64,000 nucleotides of DNA, from NCBI GenBank assembly GCA_004802725.1, contig SGPM01000029.1, positions 1 through 64,000 on the forward strand, written 5' to 3'. The stretch comes from Antrodiella citrinella (taxonomy: Eukaryota; Basidiomycota; Agaricomycetes; Polyporales; Steccherinaceae). Below, piece after piece: positions 34,965 through 47,658 of this stretch. Every line of letters starts with the position of its first letter. Position 1 is the first letter of the stretch. A program made the position numbers and the translations under genes. Under the pieces are notes generated by a model, which had not been told where the DNA came from, searched no databases, and saw nothing but the letters and a program-made list of their open reading frames with translations.

Positions 34965-35591
34965 ATGCCCAGCCCCCCGCCGCAGCTCGTTTTCAGCAAC
35001 AATATCACGCATATGGACGAATGGGCGAAGCGTACTGGCATTCCTCTCACCACCGCGGAAGCCCTCGGTACTAACTACGCTCGTGCGAGACGTTGGCTGT
35101 CATCTATCCGTGCCCAGCTCGTACAGTCTCACGGCTGGAGCGACATGACCCCCATCGAACCCCGTCTGCTGTTCGATATCGAATGCGCCTCGCCTTACCG
35201 TTCTTCGGGAGGACTACCGCGTAGTCCGAACATGCGACTGCAGATTCCGGCCAACGCATCGTCATTCTTTTCTCCCGAGCGCAGAGTCCAGTGGGAGATG
35301 GTCTTCCACAGTGCCCTCTTCCCCGCCATGAGACATAACGTCCCCGCCGTCGCCGACCTCTTGCATCTCCTGCAGTGCTTGCTCACTGGCATGATTGTGT
35401 TGGTCAAGGAAGAAGAGATAGAGGGAGAGGGGTTGTACAGAACCATTCGGGGACTTCCTCCCGCTGACTGGGTCAGCGCGAACGAGTCGAAGCTGGTAGA
35501 GATCTTCGGAGCATCCCACTACAAGCAGCTCTTCCGAGCTGCGAGCGACAACCGTGTCGCCTTCAAGCTCGAGCGCGAGGCTCGTCGTTAA
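34965..35591 (+). CDS. Single-exon hypothetical protein
   Basis: An intronless frame of 208 residues, unusual among the heavily split genes around it. The family is not recognised. It begins MPSPPPQLVFSNNITHMDEW, has a helical-looking middle (NVPAVADLLHLLQCLLTGM) and a charged C-terminus ending in REARR. There is no signal peptide or membrane segment. A TATA box at 34874-34880 and a CT-rich leader before the ATG support transcription. Neighbouring intergenic regions are long on both sides (1.8 and 1.2 kb), as for an orphan or regulated gene. Confidence 0.6.
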   Translation: MPSPPPQLVFSNNITHMDEWAKRTGIPLTTAEALGTNYARARRWLSSIRAQLVQSHGWSDMTPIEPRLLFDIECASPYRSSGGLPRSPNMRLQIPANASSFFSPERRVQWEMVFHSALFPAMRHNVPAVADLLHLLQCLLTGMIVLVKEEEIEGEGLYRTIRGLPPADWVSANESKLVEIFGASHYKQLFRAASDNRVAFKLEREARR

Positions 35592-36808
35592 CGCGGTCAT
35601 GATTTGACAACGAAAATTTTGTCACGCATACGTCGTGGCTACATGTGCTGGCGTTGACATTTCCTCCCTTCCCCCATAATTCCTCTGCTTCCTACCTTAT
35701 CGTCATCTGGACATGGCTCACTTCAATGTTTCGCACCGCCGTTTATAGTACAACAGCAGCTACCCTCATTTGCCGTTTCTGCTTTGCTTTGCTATCTTAT
35801 AGTCATATATTCCTTAGTAGGCCATACACTATCACCCACGTTTTCACGTATTTATTCACTCCCTTCCTTTCCTTCGTCCATTGCCACGCTTTGCCACCCT
35901 GGAGTTCTGTTCCTGATGTAACAATTGCTTTCGCATCTGACATGCTATGCAGTACGAGCTACGTACTTTACCCTAGTACTTCAGTAGACATTTGGTCCTC
36001 ATAATTTTTTACAATGTCAAACACGTCTTGCCATCAGCTACTGATCACACGAGTGCTCTAGAAGTGAATGTTTAGTTGACCAGCGCTGGCCCATGCTGTT
36101 TACATGAGGACATAGAGTTTGCGCTCCAGTGCAGCATACCCGATTGTTGTGGAACGGGTAGTACGACAGCCACCGTCTATCCACTGTCTAGCACGGGCAT
36201 GCCAATTGTGACCTGCATTCCCATAGTCGTTGCCCTGGGGCGGAAAACGCAGTACTTGCAAAGCTCAGCCAGAGCAAGACTCGACACGACTGAAGGCCTA
36301 TGTTGACATAACTGATAGGAACCGATGACGAAACACGACGCGAGGATGTACAGCCATGATCATAACTCATCATGAGTCAATACACACCAAGCTTGAAACC
36401 CTGCTGCCCACGGAACCTTCTCCTATCATGCGCCTCTGGCAGGACCAAGGGCTTGCAGAACTTTTGAGAGGTAGCGCCACGGTGCTTGAAACAGCAGCGT
36501 TGATACGGTAACGGCATCCTTGAGGCAAGTTAGAAGTGCCTCCGCTGCAGACGGAGGAATATGTGGAGAACGCGTCGAGTGTGTTCGGACGGAAGCAAAT
36601 CGGTGAACATGATTATGGGCGTCTCCAAGACGCGTCGACGCGTTACATGTGGACTGTGACAGACGCGTCCGAGAGACGGTCACGTGTTAGTCACAAGTCC
36701 GTATAGTCAACGTGTGACACGATACCGACATCTACATACATCCAACACCTGCGAAAGTGATCGCGAGCTCGACACTCACTTCCTCTCTCCTCTCCCCCCT
36801 CTCTGGTC
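35592..36808. other. Intergenic region
   Basis: Pyrimidine-rich sequence downstream of the single-exon gene, probably its 3' UTR, then about 0.8 kb without features up to the TOG gene. Open frames here are short and of low complexity. Confidence 0.4.
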
Positions 36809-39800
36809 ATGGACGGTCCTCCACCGCAAGAGGAGGACTTCACCCAAATTCCCATTGCCGACAGGCTCGCTCACAAGAATTGGAAGGCCCGTGTCAGCGC
36901 CTACGAATCTCTCGTTAAGACCTTCCAAAATACCGCCGACGACTCGGATCCCGCGTTCAGGCCCTACTTGAGCAATCCTGAGCTGCTTAAGAGGATTGCC
37001 ACAGACTCCAACGCAGTTGCACAGGAGAAGGGCGTAGAATGTCTCGTCGCCTTCGTCAAATTCGCAGGAGAGCCCGCCGCGAGGACGAGGGAAGCAGTGG
37101 TTCCGGCGCTCGTTGACAAGTGCTTAGGTTCCACTAGGGCTGGTACAAAGAATCAATCGATAGAGTTGCTACTGCAGTACGTTGAGGTGGAGAACGGAGG
37201 GGCTGGTGTTGTGGTGCGTTATATTTTCATTTCACTGAGCCTGATCTGCCCTTACCGCTGTGACCTGTCCAGGGAGATCTCCTACTAGGGCTTGGTGCGA
37301 AACAACCGAAGGCTGTAGCGGGATGTATCCTGGGCATGAAAGAGATTGTTCGGTGCATAGCTATTCTATGACCATGGTTTGCCTTTGCTTACTCAACTCT
37401 CTCTTCAGCCAATTCGGTACTACCACTACTCCACCCGCGCCCCTTCTGAAAGCGCTTCCGAAGATTTTCGGCCACACAGACAAAACGGTTCGTGCGGAGG
37501 GAACACAATTGACTCACACTCTATATCAATGTATTGGCGCCGGTATCGATCCATGGCTATCGGAATTGAAACCGGTTCAAGTCAAAGAGTTGAAAGAAGT
37601 GTTTGAGGCTATGGATGCCGAGGGCAAAGGCAAGGGGACTTTCAAATCTGAGCGATTGACTCGGAGTGCTGCCAGAGAGGTGGAAGCAAGGGCTACTGCT
37701 GGTGAGGAGGTAGAAGACGGCCCTGTGGAAGGTGACGTTTACGTTCGTGTGCACACGACAACGCATTGACTAATCTCATTCTAATTCAGAGGAAGCACCG
37801 CCGGACCCCCGTCTGTTTGCGGAGGAAGTAAACATCATTCCAAAGCTCCCAGCGAACTTTCAAGCCTCTATGGGATCTTCGAAATGGAAGGAACGCAAAG
37901 AAGCCCTTGACGAGCTACTCACATTACTGAATGCTACTCAACGGGTACAGGATGTTCACGAATTGGGAGAACTGGCGAAGTCTTTGGCCCACTGCATCCA
38001 CAAAGACTCAAATATCAACTGCGTAACGACCGCCGCTAATTGCTTAGAGGCATTGGCTAAAGGTGTCATGGCATCTTTTGGCAAATATCACGAAAGTCTG
38101 ATTCCCCCCATGCTCGAGCGAATGAAGGAACGCAAAGCATCGGTCACTGACCAAATCGGTGCGGCGCTGGATGCCGTCTTTACCTCGGTACGCTACACTC
38201 TTATACAATAGACGATATTTCTGACGGATTCGATCGCAGTCATCCTTGCCCGATGTTCTCCTCGACATACTCCCTTCGTTCAACTCTAAGAATCCTCAGG
38301 TGAAGGAGGGCACTTTGAAGTTCTTTGGACGATGTCTTGCCAACGCCACGTCTCCCGTTCCGCCTCCGCAACTCAAGCCCGTTTCTGAGGCACTGGCTTC
38401 CCTGATGGAGGATTCATTCGAAGGAGCACGTAACGAAGCAGCAAACTGTCTTGGCACCCTCATGAAGATGGTGGGAGAACGTCCACTTAATGCTCTCATG
38501 GATGGTCTCGCGGATGTTCGCAAGGCGAAAGTCAAGGAAGCATATGAGAAGGCCACCGTCAAGTGCAAAGCTGGTGCTCCTAAACCTCCACCCCCTGCCA
38601 AGGAGCCTCCCAAGAAGAAAGGACCAGCTAAGAAGCCTGAGCCTGATGCTGATGCTGACCTTGACGATACACCTCCGCCGGCGAAGAAGCCACCAGCTCG
38701 ATTAGTGAGTGTCCCAGTAGCACCACGCGCACCAAGTATTGACGCCCTTGTCAGGCAAAGAAACCAGCTGCCGCTGGTGCAGATGGCGAAGGTAGTGCAC
38801 CGCCCGCCGCCGCCCCAAAGAAAGCGGCACCTCCGGCAGGAGGAAAGTCTAAACCCCCACCACCGGTCGTCCCCGGTGCCTTGGACAACTTCAAATATAG
38901 GCACACATCGGAGGATGCAGAAGCGTTGGCCGCAGATCTGATACCAGCCAATTTCCAAGCAGGGCTGGCAGATTCGAACTGGAAAACGAGGCTGGCTACA
39001 TTAGAAGAGATGACGGAGTGGGTACAAGGCGAAGCTTCCGAGTTGGATTCTGAAGTTGTTGTCCGGTTCCTGGCTAAGAAGGGATGGGGAGAGAAGAACT
39101 TTCAGGTGACGTCTTTCTATGCATTCTGCCACGGATGCAATAATTGACGCAAATGTCGGTAGGTCTCTGCCAAACTGTATGGTGTTCTCGGGATTCTTGC
39201 GCAAGATTGCCCATCGTTCGGCCGGTCATCTGTTGCGTTGTGCATCGCCCACTTGAGCGAAAAGCTTGGTGACATGAAGCTGAAGAAGCCTGCTGGCGAA
39301 ACATTGCTTCTCTTTGCCGAAAAGACCTCGTTGCAGTTCGTTCTCGGCCACGGTAAGTAGAAGTCATATTCCCTCGTTACACACCAGTTGACGGTCTTTC
39401 CAGCCTACGATCCGCTAGGGAAGCAGAAAGCGCCAAAGGTCCTTGCGGATGCAACGAGTTGGATCGACCAGGCTATCACAGAATTTGGTATCTCCGGTCT
39501 CTCGCTCAGGAATCTCATTGAGTTCTTGAAAACTGCACTCAAGAATTCTAACGCTGCCGTTCGAACTAGCGCAACAAAGACCCTTGTAACTGTGAAACTC
39601 TTCGCGGGATCCAGTATGTCTCGTCTTCTGTCACCGTTCTCACAGCTCATCCATTTCCCCATGGGCAGGCGTCAAGGATCTCCTGGAGGATCTCAATCCG
39701 CAGCTTCTGAACACCATCTTCAGCGAATTTGATAAGGTTGAAGGCAATCCGGCACCCGAGCCCATCCGCTTTGCTAACGATGTCGCTGCTCCGGCAGCAT

Positions 39801-42800
39801 CTGGTGGGGGTAAAGCGGGAGCCGCACCGGCAGACGCATTGGATGACCTATTCCCTAGAGTGGACCTCGACGGTTTGCTAAAAGGCACTACTATTCTTGC
39901 GGACGCCAAGAGTGAGGCCTGGAAGACTAAGAAGGAAGCTTTGGAAGCTTTGCAGGCCATCCTTGATCAGGGTGCGAACAAACGTCTGAAACCGTCGATG
40001 GGTAAGATAGATAGCGCACAGTGTAGACACACATACTGAACCATATTTGATTACAGGAGAAATTGGGCAAGTGCTGAAGGCAAGGATTACCGATAGCAAC
40101 AAATCTGTCCAGATGCTTGCGTTGGATATTGTGACCAGGATCGCCACAGGAATGGGCAAGCCCTTCGAGAAGCAAACACGATTTTTCACCGTGGCCGTAG
40201 CCACGGTCCTATCTGACCAGAAAGCGCCTATGCGTGCAGCTGCTCTCCAGACATTGACTGCGATGGCCACAGCTTGCGAGAGTGTGGAATCTATGGTCGC
40301 CAATCTTGCCACCGCTCTTGAATCTACCAACCCTCTACAGAAGGCGACTCTACTGAATTGGATGGCAGATTGGTTCAAAACCCACAACTCGACACCCAAA
40401 ATTGATCTTAGCACTTGGGTCGGGTCCATCGTGACAAGTCTTGACGATCGTAATGGAGATGTCAGGAAAGGAGCACAGGCTATGCTGCAACCTCTTGTCG
40501 CCTCCGCGGGTTACGACTATGTTTTGCACCAGACAAATTCTCTCAAACCGGCGTCTCGAAATACCGCTGTTCCCCTCATTCAGGCTGCACGCAACGCCGC
40601 ACTAGCCGCTGCTCCTCCTCCTCCAGCAAAGCCAGCGACCAATGGCGCCTCGAAGTCGAGAGCACCGGTCCCGTCACCTCATCCTCCGACACCTGAACCC
40701 CCTTCTCCCGATGCAGCTGTGCCTTCTGCGGCCGCCAGCAAGATAACTGGGGTCAGAAAGAAGCTTCCTCAAGGGTCAGTATCTCGTCCCGAGTCTCGCG
40801 CTGAAACTCCAATAGGTGAAGGCTCATCTCGCCTCCCTAAAGTCGGCGGCTTGAAGCGTCCCGGTGCGGCTGTCGCTCCCACGCTGAAGTCTCCCGCCCC
40901 AGCGGGAGGCTCTGCTCCGATGGCATTTCATACGTACAACATGGATGCGAAGCGGTCACGGCTGGCGAAGGATGCTCAAAGATGGGTCAATGAATCTGGA
41001 CCTACGAGGAAAGACCTGGCCGAATTGCTACAACACCAGATGGAGCCGAACGCGTCGAAGGAGTTGTCGGCGTTGTTGTTCAGCCACGATCACAACGCTA
41101 TCAACGACCATATCGCAGGCCTCACCATGATCATTGATTTCTTCACGGCTGCTCGGAACGACGAAGACAAGTTCAAGATGCCTATAGACGACGTAAAGGC
41201 CGTTTGTGTGGCTAACTCTGATCTGGCTCTTAAGTACGTCTCGATGAAGGCTCACGAGCCCCAGTCGAATCTGGTGCAGAAATGTCTGGACGTCGTGGAA
41301 GCTGTCATTGGCTTCCTTCACAGCATGGACATTCACATTACGGATCCTGAAGCGATGTGTTTCATCCCGACATTCATATTCAAGGTATGTGGGTGCATGG
41401 ATCTAGGTAGCCTTGCAGCTTAAGATATCTTGTTGCAGCTGGGTGATGCTCGCGAACCTGTACGCGCTCGGGTCCAGCAAATCGTGCAGAACTTCACCAA
41501 AGTATATGCGTATAGCAGGTTAGCGCAATTGCTCCTGGACAATGGCTTGAAGTCGAAGGTGGCGAAGACTAGGCAAGGGACTTTGGACGAGCTGGCTGGA
41601 TTGCTCAAACGTTTCGGGGCGGGTACATGCGAGCCCGCCAAAGCATTTCCTCTCATCGCCTCTACGATCTCGGACAAGGATCCTCAAGTCAGGAAATCTG
41701 CGCTTCTAGCCCTCAGCGAGGGATATGTTTTGGTTGGCGAGAAGATCTGGTCGCTAGTAGGGTCATTATCCTCCAAAGATAAGACACAGTTGGAGGAACG
41801 TCTACGTCGTGTTACCCCCGGCACTCCGGAGAAAACAGAGACAGTTGCTCCTCCGTCACATGCTGCACGTCTGGTGTCCGGTATCCCGCGCTCCGGCTCT
41901 CCTGCGCCAAGTGCTGTCTCCCGCATAGGTGGTATCGCGCGTCCATCTAGTCCAGTTGTTACCGCAGCCTCTCGACTTGCTCGTCCCGTCTCGCCGTCAG
42001 GTCGATCATCTCCAGCACCATCAGGGATTGGCCGGCCAGCATCCCCCGCCGGGGGATCCATACGTCCTCAGGGGTCATCTCGATTACCAGGCGCAGGGCT
42101 CACATCACCATCCGGGCTGGGACGTCCAAAGATGATGGTCCCGTCACGGTTGGGTCCTCCTAAATCATCCCGAGTGAATCTTCAGCAGAGCTACGCGCCG
42201 CCGGAAGACATGCTACCCCCTGACGAAGTGGACCCCAGACAGACGGGAAATGCAGATGATATCACTGTCACCATTTCGAGCATCTTGAGCAATGATGCCT
42301 CTCGTAGCGTCGATGCGCTGAAAAAGATCCAAAAAGTTCTGGAGATCGGTCCAGAGGAGGGTCCTTCCTCCCCTATATACCAGGAGCTGTCGGAGCATAC
42401 CGAGGGCCTTATTGAAACCATCACATTGCAAATGGCACATGTCTTTGAACGGCCAGACGATATCACGATTCAGGAGAACTTCCGGTTGGCCAAGCATCTA
42501 ATACAAACATTGAACGCCTTCTGTGATCACAGTGTCCTCGCCGAGTCTCTAACGGTGGACATCCTCACGTCGCTACTAGAGGAGCTCACACTGCGACTAC
42601 TGCAAACAGATACGAGTCCGGATAGTCGAGTGAAGGATCTCTCAAGGTTTATCAACATGATCATCCTGCGACTATTTGCTACCGGGCGTAGGATGTCTGT
42701 CTTCCGGTATGTTCTGTTCTGACCTTTTGTATTGAGAACTATGCGCTGACAGATTTTCGGGCTTAGTGCATTATTCGCATTGCTACTGCAGATCGTAAAG

Positions 42801-44054
42801 CCGTTCCCCGCTAGCGGTACATCCGCGGATTCACAAGAGGCGAAAGTGGCCGAACTCGTCCTGAAGTGCGTTTGGAAGCTGGCCAGAAGTATCCCGCAAG
42901 ATTTGGAGAAGCAAATTCTCGATCCGGTCGAGCTATTCCCCGCTATCGAGCATTTCCTTCAGTCTATTCCTCCAAACGAATGGAGGGCTAGGGCAACGAA
43001 CAAAGTGCCTTGCGGAGATATGCCATTGCGAACCATCAAGGTTATCATCCAGCACGTTGTCGGTACGTATCTTAACTACGTCGCTCTTTGGCAGCAACTG
43101 ACCTGTACCTTAGCTCATTACGCTGAAGACGTATACGACCTACTCTCCGCATCCTTCGACGATCCTTCAGCCACTATCGTTTACCCATACGTGTATCGCA
43201 TCTTAAACTCAAGTACGAAGACCTCCGCGGACGTCCCGGCGACCCGTGCCAACGGTGCAGACCGTGATTATCCTCGTCAGGCATCTCCCCTTGACAGCCG
43301 ACCCATATCTCCTCAGGGCACGGTGTCCTCAGTTACCTCCGACAATCGACGCTCGTCAAGTCATGGTAGAAGTCAAAGTGTTTCCTCCACGACCGGTCAC
43401 GGTTACAGTCCTTCCGAGATGGAGACAGAGCCGGACCTGGACGAGCAACTGACGGTGATCATGAACCACATTGCAAGCGAAACCACCGGTGCGATGCATA
43501 AGGAGGGTATCACGGAGCTGCACCATTTCCTCAAGGCGCATCCTCACAAAAAGGGCAAGGTTGACAAGATGCTGGACTCGACCGGCACAGCGTTCCGGAA
43601 GTACATCACGAGAGCACTAGCAACTCGAGCAGCCGAAGATGAAGAACGCAATGTTGCCGTTGCAAACACATTGCATAGTAAGTGTCGCCTGGTTTTATCG
43701 CAATGTTCACGGCCAATTACTTCTCTGCACGCAGAACTCGAATCGAACGTTCACGCAGGCCCTGCAAGTTCAAGTTCAGCGCAAGCGCGAGGCATGTCTG
43801 ATGATCATCTTCCTTGCTGCTTGGAATATTAATCCTGCTTTATTCGTACAGAACCCGAGCTCAACGGACGTTCAACACCGACCTCACCCCGATCTCCACA
43901 CCGGTCCAGTGTAGCTGACTTACCTCCGCCGCAACAGGAGAAGCTATCACGACTGCACGACCTCTTCCAGTACCGGTCGAGTGTTGTGAGCAACGGATCT
44001 TCACATGGACGCACCACACCATCTGCCTTCACATCACGCCTTCCATCCAGCTGA
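36809..44054 (+). CDS. XMAP215/CKAP5/Stu2-family microtubule polymerase with multiple TOG domains
   Basis: Binds tubulin through TOG arrays and speeds microtubule plus-end growth at spindle poles and tips. Exons: 36809-37213, 37273-37352, 37409-37731, 37790-38187, 38240-38704, 38755-39105, 39163-39352, 39404-39613, 39669-40001, 40057-41384, 41439-42706, 42767-43062, 43114-43677, 43735-43791, 43852-44054; 2156 residues. TOG repeats fall at about residues 10-240, 275-515, 610-850, 890-1140 and 1225-1490, with signatures such as NWKARVSAYESL, KWKERKEALDEL, NWKTRLATLEEM and AWKTKKEALEAL. Basic Pro/Lys and Ser/Pro linkers separate them; a helical C-terminal region ends with LSRLHDLFQYRSS. Budding and fission yeast relatives have two TOGs and under 1000 residues, so this is an animal-like size. 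The last intron appears to be GC-AG. Confidence 0.93.
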
Positions 44055-44430
44055 GTAGCTTCGTTGCTGCTTGTACCTTCCCATTGCTCCATGCCATTCG
44101 CGTTCATCTGCAATCTGTTTATACTGTGCAACATTTCATTCTGTAGGTTATGCGACTCGAAATACCCTTTAGAATACTAGCGTATTGTGAATCTAGTGGT
44201 CAATGTAATTAATCTGTTCATTCTGTGGAATTTGTCGGGACATAGGGACTGAATGGATGGATGTCCTTGAATGTCTAGACGGTACCCTGGACGGTACTCG
44301 TCATATCTCGCCGCATTGGGCGCTTGTTCAAGCGACCAGCCCCGACTGAGCCGACTCTCGTGGTTGTGGTACTAATACCACCACTACCTCCTTTTCACCT
44401 CTCCACACGACACGACCCATTCATGACAAT
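44055..44430. other. Intergenic region between TOG gene and GPAT copy 1
   Basis: 3' UTR of the TOG gene and promoter of the acyltransferase. No clear TATA box; a CT- and AC-rich leader precedes the ATG. Confidence 0.4.
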
Positions 44431-47233
44431 ATGACAGACTCAAAAATCAAGTATCCTATGTCGAGCTCGAGCGCCCTCACATATGAGGCCGCGTTGGTCT
44501 TCTGGCGAACAGTGACCAACATCTTCTTCCGAGAGGTGCGCCCTCGAGGTGCATTCAATATACCCCGCGATGGTCCTGTCATCTTCGTAGCGGCACCACA
44601 TCATAATCAAGTACGTTCTTGCAAGTTCTGAACCGACAACCTGCTGACTCTGTAGGCTGCAGTTCCTTGACCCTCTCTTACTAGCATTGGAAGTGCATAG
44701 GGAGACTCGGCGGATGGTGCAAACACTTATAGCTGCTAAAAGTATGAAGAGGCGAGCGGTTGGGTTCTTCGCCGGTCTTATGTCCAGTAGTGAGTGCACA
44801 AACTTCTCCTATTCACTCAGAATCATGAACTTTCTTGCAGTTCCTGTCTCTCGAGCAGCCGACGACGCCAAGCCTGGCACGGGACATATGTACTTGTTAG
44901 AGGAGGACCCCTGCTTGATTCTCGGACACGATACCAAGTTCCTCACAGAGTTCTCTCCAAAAATGCAAATCATGCTTCCGAAGACTATGAACTCAGCCGT
45001 TGCGGAAGTGGTGGAGGTCATTTCGGATACTCAGCTCAAGATCAAGAAGGAATTCGGAGGAGACAGCGGGAAGGGCACAGCCAAAATATTGGAAAGGCTG
45101 AAAGAAGGAGAGCAAGGCATTCCTTTCACGCGACTGCCCTTTGTAGACCAGCAGCAAATGTATCACCATGTATACGAATGTCTGAAGGCTGGCGGCTGTA
45201 TTGGTATTTTCCCTGAAGGTACGTGTCCAATATACCCCTTTTTGAAGGTACTCTGACCCGCAGCTTGTCTCAGGTGGCAGCCACGACCGTACAGACTTGC
45301 TTCCTCTGAAGGCCGGAGTTTCGCTGATGGCACTCGGCGCTATGGCCAACCATCCTGACGTCAAAGTTAGGATTGTTCCAGTGGGCCTATCGTACTTCCA
45401 TGCGCATCGGTTCCGTTCCCGTGCCGTCGTGGAATTTGGTTCAGCGATGGACGTCCCTGAAAGTTTCGTAGAAATGTTCAAGCAAGGCGGAGCACAGAAG
45501 CGAGACGCTGTGGCCAAATTGTTGGATCTTATATACGACGGTCTGAAAACTGTGACTATAAGAGCGCCAGATTATGACACCCTCATGGTACGTTGCTTAT
45601 CGTATCATAGGTTTCGGAATGTTGACATTTGTCCTCAGGTTATCCAAGCTGCGCGTCGGTTATACAAGACACCGGGTCAACATTTGACGTTGGGTCAAGT
45701 TGTTGAGCTGAACAAACGATTCCTTGAGGGGTATATGCACTTTAAGGATGAACCGAGAATCATCAAGCTTCGTGAAGATGTTCTCAAGTATAACAGGCTT
45801 GTTCGCGACCTCGGTATGCGTGACCACCAAGTGTGTGTTCGTGATTGACTGTTCTCGTGGAAGCTAATACTCTCTCATAGGTTCCCCGGGCCCAGCGTGC
45901 AAGTTGGAAAACACTAGGCCTGCTTCTGTATCGGTTGTTGTTGCTCGCTGTATGGACTGTTTTGGCTTTACCTGGTGTCATTCTGAATGGACCAATCTTC
46001 CTGACGGCATCGATCATATCGCGCAAGAAGGCTAAAGGTCAGCACCAGTGCCCAAACAACATCACGTCCGAAAGCCTGACAGACGTTTACAGAGGCTCTT
46101 GCTGCTTCAGTAGTCAAGGTAGCCGGTCGGGATGTTTTGGCAACTTGGAAGATATTGGTGGCATTAGGTGTCACTCCTGTGTTATATGGTCTCTATGCCT
46201 TCATTGCCACAGTCATTGTCTTCAAGGCAGGCGCTCCGTTGAACGTAAAGATTTGGACGCCTTTCGTCGTAATGATTGCGCTGCCGTTCATAGCGTATGC
46301 TGCTCTTAAATTCGGGGAGGCCGGCCTTGACGTTCTGAAGTATGTCTCATTATATGATGTCGTACTGGGTACTGACCATTTTTGTCGTACCCTCAGATCT
46401 TTACGGCCCCTGGTAGTCGCGCTTGTCCCGGGACAACAACGGTCATTGGACAAGCTAAAAACTACACGATTGCGCCTTTCAAACGAGTTGGCCGAAGTGA
46501 TCGACGAGTTCGGTCCCAAGATCTTCGAAGACTTCGATCAAGTAAGGTTTCTGGGCCATGATCCTCCTACTAGTACTGACATCGGATCAGACGAGGATCC
46601 TTGTTCCATCTGCAGCAGTTCCTCCGTCATCAGGATCACCGGGCCTCTGGCGGCGCAAAACTAGTACTGGCGCTGTGGATGCGCAGGGAAATCTGCTATC
46701 GCATCCAATGGTGAGGATCTTCGGACTTATCTGCGTATTGCTCAGCGACTCACTTCTGATTGCAGACCTGGTTGGACGAACGATTGTTTGGCTGGAGTCG
46801 GAGCGCGAGACGCGGAACCAGCGCCTGGGCAGGCGAAAGTCGAAGTCGCGATCCGAGCAGGCCCCCCTCACCGGATGGCTCGAGCGATGAAGGGGATTAC
46901 GACAATCTCCTGGGTGTCCTGGAGAAGACATCTCTTTCGCCTCGTCTTCGGTCTCGGAGTCTCCAGAGCTCGTATGCCGACCTTCAAAAGCTACGAAGGA
47001 GTTCGAATGCAAGTTCCACTGCACGAGCGACCGGTGAAGAGCTCCACATCACCCCCTTCCACCATTCTTCAAGTACAGATTCAGATGGCCTGCACTTTCG
47101 TCACACCCGAAAAGCAAGCCTTTCGGACGGAGTTCCTGTAAAACGGCTCAGCACGGTCGACCGAGAGGAGCAGTTTGAGGAGGTAACCATCATGATCAAC
47201 GAGGAGATTTTGCAACACAAGCAGGAGCTGTGA
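44431..47233 (+). CDS. Glycerol-3-phosphate O-acyltransferase, Gpt2/Sct1 family, copy 1
   Basis: Makes lysophosphatidic acid (and acylates dihydroxyacetone phosphate) at the ER, the first step of glycerolipid synthesis. Exons 44431-44610, 44663-44789, 44841-45218, 45274-45587, 45639-45830, 45881-46037, 46093-46339, 46397-46541, 46591-46710 and 46766-47233 give 775 residues. Acyltransferase motif I is APHHNQFLDP (His58 x4 Asp63, split by intron 1), motif III is FPEGGSHDRTDLLPLK (about residues 226-241) and motif IV VRIVPVGLSYF. Membrane segments follow (LLLLAVWTVLALPGVIL, and around VTPVLYGLYAF). The long Ser-rich C-terminal tail carries dense phosphorylatable sites, as in yeast Gpt2. Its neighbour at 47659 is a tandem paralog. 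An internal ATG at 44458 is an alternative start. Confidence 0.93.
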
Positions 47234-47658
47234 TTCCGTATTGACCCTTCTTACTTTTCGTAGTTTACCTTTCCCCATTCCCCCAATCTTTCATATCACT
47301 ACTCCGACCGACCCCAGCCTATCTTCTGAAGTAATTTAGCGTTATTTTATCCGTCATAGGGACTCGAAAGCATTTGTTGCAATTTTGTTAACCTCTGCTG
47401 TAGCCCTGTACGTAATGGCAATGTGTCAACAGCCGAGTTCGATGGTCGATCGGCTTACAAACTCTGTCTCGATACGGTAACAATCAACAACGTTCAGATT
47501 CGTTGGGGTGCCGCACACGACGCTCATCGTTCAGCTGCGGGTGTGCCCCAGCCCCCAACAAGGTGCATTTCGCAGCGTCGTGCAGTTACTTACGGCTCTT
47601 GCCCTTACCTTCATAATTTACGACCGTGCTTGATCATTGTGGAACGATTGTTGCATAG
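47234..47658. other. Spacer between tandem acyltransferase genes
   Basis: 3' UTR of copy 1 and promoter of copy 2, 425 nt. I see no repeat or mobile element that would mark the duplication breakpoint. Confidence 0.4.

Noticed and set aside
35645..36004. 119-codon plus-strand frame downstream of the single-exon gene
   Set aside because: Pyrimidine-rich 3' UTR-like sequence; the translated product is a low-complexity hydrophobic string.
38296..38958. 220-codon minus-strand frame opposite the TOG gene
   Set aside because: Antisense of Pro/Lys-rich coding sequence; gives Gly/Ser-rich nonsense and no start context.
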